A DNA stretch of 14,616 nt from a bacterium (GTDB lineage Bacteria; Bacillota_I; Bacilli_A; RFN20; UBA1709): the NCBI GenBank assembly GCA_012511355.1, contig JAAZGG010000085.1:1-14616 (forward strand), written 5' to 3'. The position numbers and the translations under genes were made by a program. The notes under the pieces are model-generated. The model saw only the letters and a list, made by a program, of their open reading frames with translations. It was not told where the DNA came from and searched no databases. Shown one piece after another: positions 1-7,657 of the stretch; the stretch's first letter is position 1; each line of letters starts with the position of its first letter.

Positions 1-24
1 ATGTTGTAAAGAGCTTTAACAAGC

Positions 25-192
25 ATGGATAGCATTGCCGGTAAAGACATGGTTAAAATAAGTTTACCAATAGGCATATCACGCATTTTATCAGAGGACA
101 AACTTGACACTGTTACCGCTCCTTTCGTTTCCCAAAATTATAACCGATTCAATATAAAATCTCCACAAGAGATTTTTGATGTGTTAGAATAA
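25..192 (+). CDS. C-terminal tail of an unrecognised protein (partial or broken)
   Basis: Frame 1 is open from position 10 to the TAA at 190-192. The first ATG is at 25, giving 55 residues that start MDSIAGKDMVKISLPIGISR and end IFDVLE. An in-frame TAA at 7-9 precedes it. The segment reads like the compact end of a soluble protein, with no signal peptide or membrane segment, and the ribosome site before ATG 25 is weak. It is therefore more likely the last part of a larger gene, possibly interrupted by the TAA at 7-9, than a complete small gene. It ends 19 nt before the ApbE gene and may be co-transcribed with it. I do not recognise the family, and the window edge prevents a decision. Confidence 0.35.
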   Translation: MDSIAGKDMVKISLPIGISRILSEDKLDTVTAPFVSQNYNRFNIKSPQEIFDVLE

Positions 193-211
193 AAAACGAA
201 AAGGGGATTAT

Positions 212-1366
212 ATGCGAATTAGACACGTTTCCTTGTTGCTCTTAGTTGGTCTTTTAGTTGCTTGTCAAACACCAACTAAATGTGAAGACTATGTTCCAGG
301 AGTAAGGACTAAAAAAGGCGAGGTTGTGCAGACATTAAACACAACGGTTTTTTTAAGGACCTATGAAGCGGAATATTTTAAAACTTTTTTCCCAGAATTT
401 AAAAACATTGTTCAACAGATCCATCGTGAGACCGATCGTTATAATGACTATAATGAAATGGCCTTTACCTATGAACTCAATCAAAATTATGGGAGTGAGA
501 ATCTGCTAACAATCAATGAAGAAATGTTCGACATTTTAGGTACATCTTTAAAAATGTGTGAACTCAGTGAAGGCTATTTTAATCCAGCAATAGGCGGGTT
601 GGTTGATCTATGGTCCCCACTTTTTAATCAAAAGACAAATATAGATCCAAGCAGTGCGGTTCTTACGGCAACTTTGGCACAAATTCCAAGTTATCAAGAA
701 CTTAATGAAAATCTTGAACGAATTGTACCAACCATACACGATGACAAACCTAATCAATACGGGGTAATTTTTGGTAAAATTCCTGGGAAGGAAAATGTTC
801 TGCTAGATTTTGGTGGAATTGCTAAGGGTTATGCGCTAGAAAAGGTTTTCGAAGCCGCGGAAAACGAAGATAAACCTTTCATGACTTATGCGGGAGGGAG
901 CAGCATTATTATGAAGGGTGAAAAGCCCTATGCTAATGGTAATTGGATTATCGAAATTGAAGACCCTAAAAACCCCAATGATTATTTAGCTAAGCTCTAT
1001 CTAAAAGGAACACACGCTATCTCAACATCAGGGGATTATCAAAAATATTTTTTCAATGAGAACAATACAAGACGACATCATATATTAAATCCATTAACTG
1101 GTTATCCAGAGAACTATTATCGTAGTATCACCCTATATTCAAATAAAAGGGCGGATGTTTTAGATGCTTTATCTACAGCTTTATTTAATTGTCCAGACGA
1201 TGAAGAATTATTGCGAATTACGGCGAAGGTTGAAGAATATTTTTCAATGGATATTGAGATAATTTATAGCAAAGAAGAAGACGGCGTATTGTATCTTGGC
1301 GCCACTAAAAAGGCTTCTGAACAAATGCAAGAATGCGCGCTTGAGGTTCGAATAATCGATGATTAG
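212..1366 (+). CDS. apbE: ApbE-family FAD:protein FMN transferase, lipoprotein
   Basis: ApbE enzymes use FAD to attach FMN to Thr/Ser of target flavoproteins such as Rnf/Nqr subunits or extracellular FMN-binding proteins, outside the membrane and with Mg2+. The 384-aa product starts with a lipoprotein signal (hydrophobic run at residues 6-17, lipobox LVAC with Cys18). Family motifs follow in order: GYFNPAIGGLVDLW near 121-134, LDFGGIAKGYALEKV at 198-212, AGGSS at 227-231, TSGDYQKYF at 272-280, HHILNPLTGYP at 289-299 and ADVLDALSTALF at 314-325, the last holding the metal-binding Asp/Thr region. The ribosome site AAGGGG (201-206) lies 5 nt before the ATG. The gene overlaps the next by 8 nt, so the two are probably coupled. 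No flavinylation target is visible nearby. Confidence 0.93.
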   Translation: MRIRHVSLLLLVGLLVACQTPTKCEDYVPGVRTKKGEVVQTLNTTVFLRTYEAEYFKTFFPEFKNIVQQIHRETDRYNDYNEMAFTYELNQNYGSENLLTINEEMFDILGTSLKMCELSEGYFNPAIGGLVDLWSPLFNQKTNIDPSSAVLTATLAQIPSYQELNENLERIVPTIHDDKPNQYGVIFGKIPGKENVLLDFGGIAKGYALEKVFEAAENEDKPFMTYAGGSSIIMKGEKPYANGNWIIEIEDPKNPNDYLAKLYLKGTHAISTSGDYQKYFFNENNTRRHHILNPLTGYPENYYRSITLYSNKRADVLDALSTALFNCPDDEELLRITAKVEEYFSMDIEIIYSKEEDGVLYLGATKKASEQMQECALEVRIIDD

Positions 1367-1766
1367 TTTAACAAGAAAAAAAGGCGACCTTCTAGCTGTT
1401 GCCCTAGCCATTATCCTTGTTTTAGCAATGTTAATTGCTCTTTTTGCTTATGCCGGCTCAGGTGACAATGTGGTTACCATTAAATATGATGGTCTAGTAG
1501 TGCATAAAATGAATTTAGCCCGTGACGAAGTCTACACGATGAAAAAAGAAGACTATCCTTTGTTACAGGGAGATTTAACGGTTGTTATTGAAAATGGCAA
1601 AGTTCGGGTTGATGAACAGACATCACGTTATAACTACTGTGAATTAATAGGAGAGACATCTAATAAAGGCACGGCTATTGTCTGTGCTCCCAATCATGTG
1701 ATTATCAGCATTGAGGGTTTTGATGAAAATGCCACCGATTGGCCACCAAGGGGGCAAAAAAAATGA
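1359..1766 (+). CDS. NusG domain II membrane-anchored protein (EetA-like)
   Basis: A 135-aa protein with one membrane segment (about residues 11-32) followed by an extracytoplasmic domain of the NusG_II type (PF07009). The domain is shown by the pattern VTIKYDG (39-45), VVIENGKVRV (75-84) and the end motif IVCAPNHVIISIEG (107-120). Typical members carry Cys-Pro and further Cys residues before this end motif; here only Cys94 and Cys109 remain, and the first Cys-Pro is replaced by Thr-Ser. The gene starts inside apbE (8-nt overlap) and its stop overlaps the next start as ATGA, so the three genes form a translationally coupled unit. Members sit beside PF07456 proteins and ApbE in flavin/electron-transfer loci. 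The exact function of the family is not settled. Confidence 0.8.
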   Translation: MISLTRKKGDLLAVALAIILVLAMLIALFAYAGSGDNVVTIKYDGLVVHKMNLARDEVYTMKKEDYPLLQGDLTVVIENGKVRVDEQTSRYNYCELIGETSNKGTAIVCAPNHVIISIEGFDENATDWPPRGQKK

Positions 1767-2269
1767 AAACTAGAGTACTGGTACATTTAGCCCTGTTTTT
1801 GGCACTAGCGGTAGTGGTTAATTATTTAGAATCTTTTATCCCCTTGCCCTTTGTTGGTGTCAAGCTTGGTTTAGCTAATGCTCTTGGCATTTTAGTTCTT
1901 TATTACTATGGTGCTAAATATTATGCGGGTTTTGGTGTTTTAAGAGTGCTTTTATCAGCCGTGCTTTGGACAGGTTTTGGTTCAGCTTTTTTAATAAGTT
2001 TGGCCGGAATGATTCTTAGTAGCTGTTTTAGTTTAATAGTTAAAAGCAGTAAATGTTGTTCTATTTATGGTATTTCTATTATTGGAGCCATCTTCCATGG
2101 TATAGGTCAAGTTATCATGGTGGCGATTCTTTATTCAACTATCTATTTATTTAGCTATGTTTTAGTTTTAACAATTTCGGGTTTAGTGACGGGCTTTATA
2201 ATCGCCGGTCTTTGTGTTTTGTTAATAAAAAGATTGCCGATCAAGACAATCTCCTATAAAGAAAATTAA
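1763..2269 (+). CDS. Gx transporter / heptaprenyl diphosphate synthase component I family (PF07456) membrane protein
   Basis: A 168-aa integral membrane protein with about five hydrophobic segments. The family signature is the N-terminal block with FVGVKLGLANALGIL, followed by a conserved FGVLRVLLSAVLW-type segment. I chose ATG 1763 rather than the in-frame ATG at 1739 because it overlaps the preceding stop as ATGA and has AAGGGGG (1747-1753) at a suitable distance. Database names for this family vary (Gx transporter, heptaprenyl diphosphate synthase component I). A membrane role in quinone, flavin or electron transfer is suggested by its pairing with ApbE and the NusG_II protein, but no substrate can be read from the sequence. 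Its stop codon directly abuts the stop of the convergent symporter gene. Confidence 0.82.
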   Translation: MKTRVLVHLALFLALAVVVNYLESFIPLPFVGVKLGLANALGILVLYYYGAKYYAGFGVLRVLLSAVLWTGFGSAFLISLAGMILSSCFSLIVKSSKCCSIYGISIIGAIFHGIGQVIMVAILYSTIYLFSYVLVLTISGLVTGFIIAGLCVLLIKRLPIKTISYKEN

Positions 2270-3745
2270 TTATTGCTCTTTACCTAAACATTCATAAGGA
2301 AGGCCACTTATATCTTCCATTACCTTTTGGGCTTTTAGATCAGCGTTTCTTTCGTTGATCTCTTTTTTCATTAAGGGATAACTTTGATTAGTTAAGGGAA
2401 GTTTTAGAGAAACTAATAAGGCGGCGATTAAAAGGATAAAGGGAGCGAAACTTGAAAAGGCTTTAATCCCGGTTTTAACAGAATCAGTAAGAGAATTATA
2501 GACACAGGCGTGATCACATTCGCTTGATGATAATTGACCAACATTATAATCGAGCATTTCTAAGTAAAGCCCAACAATCTGCATGGCAACAGCTTGAGAT
2601 AACTGGCGGATGAAGGTCATAAAGCCGGAATAAATACCGTCTTTTTTCTTCCCAGAAATCAATTCTTCAACATCCATAACTTCAGGAAGAATTGCCCAAG
2701 GTAGATAGGCCACACCGCCTGCCCCGAAAGCCATGATTAAAGCGGTCGCATAGATAACAATAGAACTTGCTGAGGGTGAGGCTAAAAAGAACATTAAAAG
2801 CGCGCCTCCAGCCCAAATGCCACAGCCTAGGGAAAAGGCTTGTTTTTTACCAGTTCGATTTGCTAAGAAAACATAAAAAGGGATGGAAAGGATTTGACAG
2901 ACCATAAAAATTCCTAGCAGGATAACATATTGACCAGGCATATTTAAATACCATTTAGCATAGTAGATAAAAATAGCCATAAAAATATCCATGGCGGTGT
3001 AGGCTAAAAGGTATAAAGAGATCATGATTCTAAAAGATCTATTACGCAAAACCGTTTTGGCATCTTTGATAAAGTTTGCGATGATGTTCTGTTTAACCGC
3101 TTTTTCTTCCTGATCATTTGGTAAATCAATACCTTTAGTAGCAATTAAAACAAAAATCCAAGGGAGCATATAAAATACACCAAAACAAAGACCCATAACT
3201 AAATAACCAGTACCCGACTTATTAAATAAACCAATAAGAATTGTTGGGACGGTTCCGGCGATTAAAGTAGAGACGTTGGAAAAAATCGCTCGGATTCCGA
3301 CAATTTTGTTGCGTCTTTTATGGTCATCGGTCAGTTCTGGCAACATCGCGTGATAGGGAACCATTGTTAGTGAAAAAGAAGTGGCGAAAGCCATATAAGC
3401 CAAAGTATAGCAAATAATTCTAAACCAAAGAGGTAAACTTGCTAAAGGCAACCAAAGTAAAGTAAAAGCGGCTGTTATATGGAATAAAGCCGCCACGAAA
3501 AAGATTCGTCTTTTACCATGTTTTGAGCGTATTCTCTCACTTAATGATCCAATAAAGGGATCAATAACAGCATCCCAAATTTTACCGATAAGCAGCATGC
3601 TTCCGACAATACCAGCACTAATAGCGATGTTGTCGGTTAAAAAGTTCATGAACAAAAGACCGACCAAAGTAAAAGCGCCACCGCCGAAAATGTCACCAGC
3701 ACAATAACCAAATATTCGTTTTTTTGTTAAAAAAGTCTTTTCCAT
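2270..3745 (-). CDS. MFS_2 / GPH-family (MelB-like) sugar:cation symporter
   Basis: A 491-aa protein with about twelve hydrophobic segments, full length for the glycoside-pentoside-hexuronide:cation symporter family (PF13347). The N-terminus has the FGYCAGDIFGGG motif (12-23), and the first cytoplasmic loop has DPFIGSLSERIRSKHGKRR (62-80), diagnostic for MelB-like carriers. The substrate is probably a glycoside, pentoside, hexuronide or sulfoquinovose-like solute with Na+ or H+, but cannot be assigned. The tail after the last membrane segment is cytoplasmic and charged. The gene stands alone on the minus strand, divergent from the one-carbon operon with overlapping -35 boxes, and convergent with the PF07456 gene with no bases between the stops. 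The start is preceded by a modest AGGA ribosome site. Confidence 0.92.
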   Translation of the reverse strand: MEKTFLTKKRIFGYCAGDIFGGGAFTLVGLLFMNFLTDNIAISAGIVGSMLLIGKIWDAVIDPFIGSLSERIRSKHGKRRIFFVAALFHITAAFTLLWLPLASLPLWFRIICYTLAYMAFATSFSLTMVPYHAMLPELTDDHKRRNKIVGIRAIFSNVSTLIAGTVPTILIGLFNKSGTGYLVMGLCFGVFYMLPWIFVLIATKGIDLPNDQEEKAVKQNIIANFIKDAKTVLRNRSFRIMISLYLLAYTAMDIFMAIFIYYAKWYLNMPGQYVILLGIFMVCQILSIPFYVFLANRTGKKQAFSLGCGIWAGGALLMFFLASPSASSIVIYATALIMAFGAGGVAYLPWAILPEVMDVEELISGKKKDGIYSGFMTFIRQLSQAVAMQIVGLYLEMLDYNVGQLSSSECDHACVYNSLTDSVKTGIKAFSSFAPFILLIAALLVSLKLPLTNQSYPLMKKEINERNADLKAQKVMEDISGLPYECLGKEQ

Positions 3746-3790
3746 TTCATTTCCTATCGTCTTTTAAAATATTTAGTCTTTACAATTAAA

Positions 3791-3819
3791 ATTATAGACA
3801 AGCTTTTATTGTTTCTCAA
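3791..3819 (-). promoter_or_regulatory. sigma-A promoter of the GPH symporter gene
   Basis: On the minus strand, TTGAGA (3814-3819) is followed after 17 nt by a perfect TATAAT (3791-3796), about 46 nt before the symporter start. Its -35 box touches the -35 box of the opposite promoter. Confidence 0.7.
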
Positions 3820-3824
3820 ACAAT
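3808..3824. promoter_or_regulatory. 17-nt palindrome between divergent promoters (candidate operator)
   Basis: ATTGTTTCTCAAACAAT is a perfect inverted repeat: 7-nt arms around CTC. It covers the -35 boxes of both divergent promoters, so one bound regulator could control the symporter and the folate operon together. The regulator is unknown and none is encoded in the window. Confidence 0.5.
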
Positions 3825-3836
3825 TTGTGCTAAAAT
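3809..3836 (+). promoter_or_regulatory. sigma-A promoter (extended -10) of the fchA-fhs-folD operon
   Basis: TTGTTT (3809-3814), 16 nt, then TGC-TAAAAT (-10 at 3831-3836 with an extended -10 TG at 3828-3829). It lies about 37 nt before the chosen start at 3874. If the start at 3835 were real, it would sit inside the -10 box, which supports the downstream start. Confidence 0.6.
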
Positions 3837-3873
3837 GGGAATAAGTGTTTTTATAAAAGGGGTGAAAATAGTC

Positions 3874-4461
3874 ATGAGTGAAACAATTAAGGAATATTTA
3901 GCAAAACTTTCAAGCGCGGAACCAACACCAGGTGGAGGCTCAGCTGCTGCCTATTTATCGGGGATAGGTATTGCTTTAGCTTTAATGAGTGGCAACGTCT
4001 CCATTAAGCGCAAAAGTTTCCAGCAAAGAAGTGAAGAAGAAAAAGCTAAGGTTCATTCTATTATGGGGTGGCTAAGTAAATTACAAACAGAGGCTCTTCG
4101 CTATGAAAAACAAGATCAAGAGGCTTTTGAACACTATATGAGTGTTTATAAAAGCGAAGATCAAAAGTTAAAAGAAGAAGCCGCTTTTATTTGTTACAAT
4201 GTGCCTTATTTATTATTAGAGTTGAACATCAGGGCTATTAATTTAATTATCGCCCTTAAACCTTATGTTGTTAAAACGGTTATCAGCGATTATAAAATGG
4301 CCTTAGAAATTTTAAAGGCCAATTTACGTTGTTGCCTAATAAATATGGATATTAATATTGATAATATCAACGATCCAGAAATAAAGAAAGATTGTGAAGA
4401 CGCACATAAACTAGTCATTAAAATGACAAGACGCGCCACAAGAGCAATGGAGGGGATTTAA
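3874..4461 (+). CDS. fchA: FchA-like cyclodeaminase/methenyl-THF cyclohydrolase (FTCD_C domain)
   Basis: A 195-aa helical protein of the formiminotransferase-cyclodeaminase C-terminal family (PF04961), recognised by EPTPGGGSAAAYLSGIGIAL at about 16-35 (PTPGGGSAAA at 17-26). Family members either deaminate formimino-THF in histidine breakdown or, as FchA of clostridia and methylotrophs, hydrolyse 5,10-methenyl-THF to 10-formyl-THF. The adjacency to fhs and folD, with no formiminotransferase or histidine gene, favours the cyclohydrolase role. The start at 3874 has AGGGGTG nine nt upstream; the longer reading from 3835 overlaps the promoter. The protein is slightly short for the family. The stop is immediately followed by the fhs ATG. 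Confidence 0.8.
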   Translation: MSETIKEYLAKLSSAEPTPGGGSAAAYLSGIGIALALMSGNVSIKRKSFQQRSEEEKAKVHSIMGWLSKLQTEALRYEKQDQEAFEHYMSVYKSEDQKLKEEAAFICYNVPYLLLELNIRAINLIIALKPYVVKTVISDYKMALEILKANLRCCLINMDINIDNINDPEIKKDCEDAHKLVIKMTRRATRAMEGI

Positions 4462-6126
4462 ATGAAAACAGATATTGAGATTGCCCAAGAACACAAAAAA
4501 CTTGAAATTACAGAAGTCGCAAAAAGTGTAGGAATTCCAGATAGATTTTTGGAACAACATGGCCACTATAAAGCTAAAATTGATTTAGCTTTTATGGAAG
4601 AGTTAAATAAGAAGGAAGATGGCGATTTGGTTCTAGTAACCGCCATTACCCCAACGAAAGCAGGAGAAGGCAAAACCACCACTACTATTGGTTTAGGTGA
4701 TGCCTTAAAAATACTTGGGGCAGAGCCGATGATTTGTTTACGTGAACCATCCATGGGGCCGGTTTTTGGTATTAAGGGTGGAGCGGCCGGCGGTGGTTAT
4801 GCTCAGGTTTTACCAATGGATGACATCAATTTACATTTCACGGGTGATATGCATGCCATTACCAGTGCCAACAATTTAATTTCAGCCTGTATTGATAATC
4901 ATATTCATCAGGGGAATGAATTAAAGATAGATCCTGAAAAAATTGTTTGGAAACGCTGTTTAGATATGAATGATCGCGCTTTAAGAGAGGTTCAGGTTGG
5001 TCTAGGAAAAAATAATGGTGTCCCTCGTCCCGATGGCTTTGTTATTACGGTAGCTACGGAGATTATGGCTATTATGTGTTTAGCTAAAGACCTTGAAGAT
5101 TTTAAAGTAAAAGTAGGAAATTGTATTGTCGCTTATACCTATGATGATAAACCAATAACTGTTCGCGATTTGGGCATTGTTGGTTCAGTAGCAATTTTAA
5201 TGAAAGACGCTCTTAAACCAAATCTAGTTCAAACACTTGGTGGAACGCCTGTTTTAGTTCACGGCGGTCCTTTTGCCAATATTGCCCATGGTTGCAACTC
5301 GATAATTGCCACCAAGATGGGACTTAAATTAGGCAAAATTGTTGTTACTGAAGCCGGTTTTGGTGCCGACTTAGGGGCGGAAAAGTTTTTAGATATTAAG
5401 TGTCGTTTAGGTGAATTAAAACCCAAATGCATCGTGGTAGTTGCCACCATCAGAGCCTTAAAGATGCATGGAGGCATGAATAAGAATCAATTAGATCAAG
5501 AAAATGTTGAAGCCTTATTAGCGGGTTATCCAAATCTTGAGAAGCATATTGAAAACGTTCAACAATATGGAGTTCCTTATGTTGTAGCCATTAATAAATT
5601 CCCAAGCGATACCAAAGCTGAAGTTAAGGCGCTCTTTGATCGTTGTGCAGCAGATGGCCATTTGGTTTATGAATCGGATGTGTATACACGTGGTGGCGAT
5701 GGGGCGCTTGAGCTAGCAAAAGCTGTACAAAAACTCGTCAAGCAAAAGTCTGAATTAAAATATTGTTATGATTTAAAAGAACCAATTAAAACCAAGATTG
5801 AAAAGATCTGTACCAAAATTTATGGTGCTAAAGATGTGGTTTATTTTAAAGAGGCTGAAGAAATGCTTACTAAGATTGAAAAACTCGGTTATGTCCAAGG
5901 TTTTGTCTGTATGGCTAAGACGCCAAATTCATTATCAGATGATGCTAAGGTTGTTGGTCGTCCCCGTGACTTTACAATTACTGTACGCGAAGTTCGTTTA
6001 TCAGCAGGCGCCAACTTTATTGTTGCCTTAACGGGAGCGATAATGACCATGCCTGGCCTACCAAAAGTTCCGGCAGCCAATAAAATAAATATAAGTAAAG
6101 ATGGAAAAGTAGAGGGGTTGTTTTAA
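4462..6126 (+). CDS. fhs: formate-tetrahydrofolate ligase
   Basis: Catalyses ATP + formate + THF to 10-formyl-THF in the cytosol, the entry point of formate into one-carbon metabolism. The 554-aa length is normal. The P-loop [13 protein letters not shown] spans 63-75, the first family signature [14 protein letters not shown] spans 103-116 and the second, [12 protein letters not shown], spans 327-338. The ribosome site GGAGGGG (4449-4455) lies inside the end of the fchA-like gene, and the ATG directly follows its stop. Its own stop overlaps the folD start by one base (TAATG). All motifs are intact, so an active enzyme is expected. With the neighbours it interconverts formyl-, methenyl- and methylene-THF. 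Confidence 0.97.
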   Translation: MKTDIEIAQEHKKLEITEVAKSVGIPDRFLEQHGHYKAKIDLAFMEELNKKEDGDLVLVTAITPTKAGEGKTTTTIGLGDALKILGAEPMICLREPSMGPVFGIKGGAAGGGYAQVLPMDDINLHFTGDMHAITSANNLISACIDNHIHQGNELKIDPEKIVWKRCLDMNDRALREVQVGLGKNNGVPRPDGFVITVATEIMAIMCLAKDLEDFKVKVGNCIVAYTYDDKPITVRDLGIVGSVAILMKDALKPNLVQTLGGTPVLVHGGPFANIAHGCNSIIATKMGLKLGKIVVTEAGFGADLGAEKFLDIKCRLGELKPKCIVVVATIRALKMHGGMNKNQLDQENVEALLAGYPNLEKHIENVQQYGVPYVVAINKFPSDTKAEVKALFDRCAADGHLVYESDVYTRGGDGALELAKAVQKLVKQKSELKYCYDLKEPIKTKIEKICTKIYGAKDVVYFKEAEEMLTKIEKLGYVQGFVCMAKTPNSLSDDAKVVGRPRDFTITVREVRLSAGANFIVALTGAIMTMPGLPKVPAANKINISKDGKVEGLF

Positions 6127-6956
6127 TGATTTTAGATGGTAAAGTAGCGGCTCAAAGCTATAAAGAAGAACTAAAAAAAGAAATTGCTAAATTAAAGGAA
6201 AAAAACGTGTTTCCTAAAATGGCAATCATCCAGATTTTAGGTGATGAAGCAAGTGAGGCCTATTTACGCAGCCGTCAAAAATTAGCGGATGAACTAGGCG
6301 TAGAAATAGAGCGCGTTAAACTAGCAGAAGATGTTTCTCAAGAGGCTTTGATTGCTAAAATAGAAGAACTAAACAAGGATGATAAAATTCAAGGAATTAT
6401 GTTAGATCGTCCCTTGCCTAAACATTTAGTTGAAAACGAGGTTTTTATTAGTTTGGCAATTGAAAAAGATATAGATGGTTGTAGTCCTATGTCTGCTCTA
6501 AAGTTAAATGCTGGAGAAAAGGTTTTAGTTTCTTCAACGGCCCAAGCGGTTGTGGATTTATTAGATTATTATGATATCAAAATTCCGGAACGGAAAATTA
6601 CCGTTATTGGACGTAGTAAAAGTGTTGGGGCGCCTTTAGCCTGTCTGTTGCGCCAAAGGAAGGCGCTAGTTACTGTTTGTCATACGCAAACCGAAGACTT
6701 AAAAGGTGATTGTCGTTCAGGGGAGATTTTAATTGTCGCGATGGGGAAAATGGAATATATCAATACCGAATATGTAACACCTTCCATGACTGTTGTTGAT
6801 GTTGGTATGCATCGTAATGCTGAAGGCAAGTTACGTGGCGATGTTTCGCGTGATGTTTGGGCAGTTGTTGAGAATTATTCACCAGTACCAGGAGGCGTTG
6901 GTCCTCTCACAACAGTTGCCTTATTTAGGAATTTAATAAAAGCGATAAGAGGGTAA
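6126..6956 (+). CDS. folD: methylenetetrahydrofolate dehydrogenase (FolD family), cyclohydrolase site altered
   Basis: A 276-aa FolD-family enzyme that oxidises 5,10-methylene-THF to methenyl-THF with NAD(P)+. The conserved Tyr is at 46, KDIDG at 114-118, the nucleotide-binding motif GRSKSVGAPLACLL at 162-175 and the C-terminal PVPGGVGPLTTVALF at 253-267. The general catalytic Lys of bifunctional FolD (E. coli K54, in YVASK) is Arg50 here (YLRSR). The Gln that supports it (E. coli Q98, in VQLPLP) is Asp94 (LDRPLP). Both matter for cyclohydrolase activity, so the protein may be dehydrogenase-only, with the fchA-like neighbour as the cyclohydrolase. The gene overlaps fhs by one base and has AGAGGGG upstream. 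Confidence 0.93.
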   Translation: MILDGKVAAQSYKEELKKEIAKLKEKNVFPKMAIIQILGDEASEAYLRSRQKLADELGVEIERVKLAEDVSQEALIAKIEELNKDDKIQGIMLDRPLPKHLVENEVFISLAIEKDIDGCSPMSALKLNAGEKVLVSSTAQAVVDLLDYYDIKIPERKITVIGRSKSVGAPLACLLRQRKALVTVCHTQTEDLKGDCRSGEILIVAMGKMEYINTEYVTPSMTVVDVGMHRNAEGKLRGDVSRDVWAVVENYSPVPGGVGPLTTVALFRNLIKAIRG

Positions 6957-6957
6957 T

Positions 6958-7149
6958 ATGGAAAAAGTTCTTTATGATGTCGAAGATATTGTAGAATTAA
7001 AAAAAGCGCACCCCTGTACTAGTCGTAGTAAGCAGTGGCGCGTTTTAAAGGTTGGAGTTGACATCAAAATCAAGTGTTTAGGTTGTGGGGCTATTGTGGT
7101 TCTCCCACGTTTTGAGTTTGAAAAGAAGATAGTCAAAACTATTAAGTAA
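6958..7149 (+). CDS. DUF951 family small protein
   Basis: A 63-aa protein matching the DUF951 pattern (PF06107): an acidic start followed by DIVELKKAHPC (10-20), then WRVLKVGVDIKIKCLGCG (27-44) and VLPRFEFEKK (48-57). The HPC and CLGC cysteines could bind a metal, which is inference. The family is widespread in Firmicutes and has no proven function; it is often linked with translation or nucleic-acid genes. Here it is the last gene of the folate operon, one base after the folD stop, with AAGAGGG close upstream. No terminator is evident in the 49 nt before the convergent gene end. Confidence 0.85.
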   Translation: MEKVLYDVEDIVELKKAHPCTSRSKQWRVLKVGVDIKIKCLGCGAIVVLPRFEFEKKIVKTIK

Positions 7150-7198
7150 GAAAACGAAATAATCTAATCATTCTGACCTTAATTATTGTTATTAAATC

Positions 7199-7630
7199 TT
7201 AAATTCCAAAAAGATCTCCTACGTTTTCAACAGTGGCGGATATATAGAAATATCTAGTTAAGCTATACTCGGCAGAAGTAAATTCAAGAACTCTTCTGTG
7301 ATTATATTCTTCAATTGCAGTATCCATAGACATGGGGAGCGAACTGGAAGCCAAAAATTTCACACTATTATCACCACAATTTGTGCAAGCAGTGTATGTA
7401 GGTTTTGTTATTCTAAAGTCGTTATTTTGATAATTTTGAGTTTTTACTTTATTAACGGTTGTATCGGTTAATAAATTCTTTTTGTTATATAAATATTTGG
7501 TATAAAGATATTCGTTGTAATATTCTTTAATCTCATATTCAAAACCTTTATCATAGTCAATTCTACACAAGCCGCCGTCAATCCAACCAAGTGTCATGAC
7601 GTTTTTTGATCGCCAGTTTTCAGGAGGCAT
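7199..7630 (-). pseudogene. C-terminal part of an interrupted secreted protein
   Basis: A 143-aa reading from ATG 7628-7630 that ends with TAA at 7199-7201. It is in exactly the same frame as the secreted protein upstream on this strand. The codons between the upstream TAA and this ATG are also open (LVKTAHWIN), and no ribosome site precedes the ATG. It is thus best read as the end of one roughly 366-aa protein cut by a single stop. It is rich in Tyr and Asn, lacks its own signal peptide and has a CTNC pair (82-85). No family is recognised. If it is translated independently, the product would stay in the cytosol, which is unlikely for such a sequence. Confidence 0.5.
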
Positions 7631-7657
7631 ATTTATCCAGTGTGCTGTCTTAACTAA

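Noticed and set aside
104..144. TTGACA at 104-109 with TATAAC at 139-144 as a promoter for apbE
   Set aside because: The spacing is about 29 nt, far beyond a working 16-18 nt, and the boxes lie in an open coding frame.
3835..3873. Longer N-terminus of the fchA-like protein from ATG 3835
   Set aside because: The ATG overlaps the predicted -10 box; ATG 3874 has the good ribosome site and matches the family start.
4566..4754. Opposite-strand open frames inside fhs (also 5259-5477 and 5889-6080)
   Set aside because: Shadows of a strongly conserved gene; no ribosome site or family resemblance.
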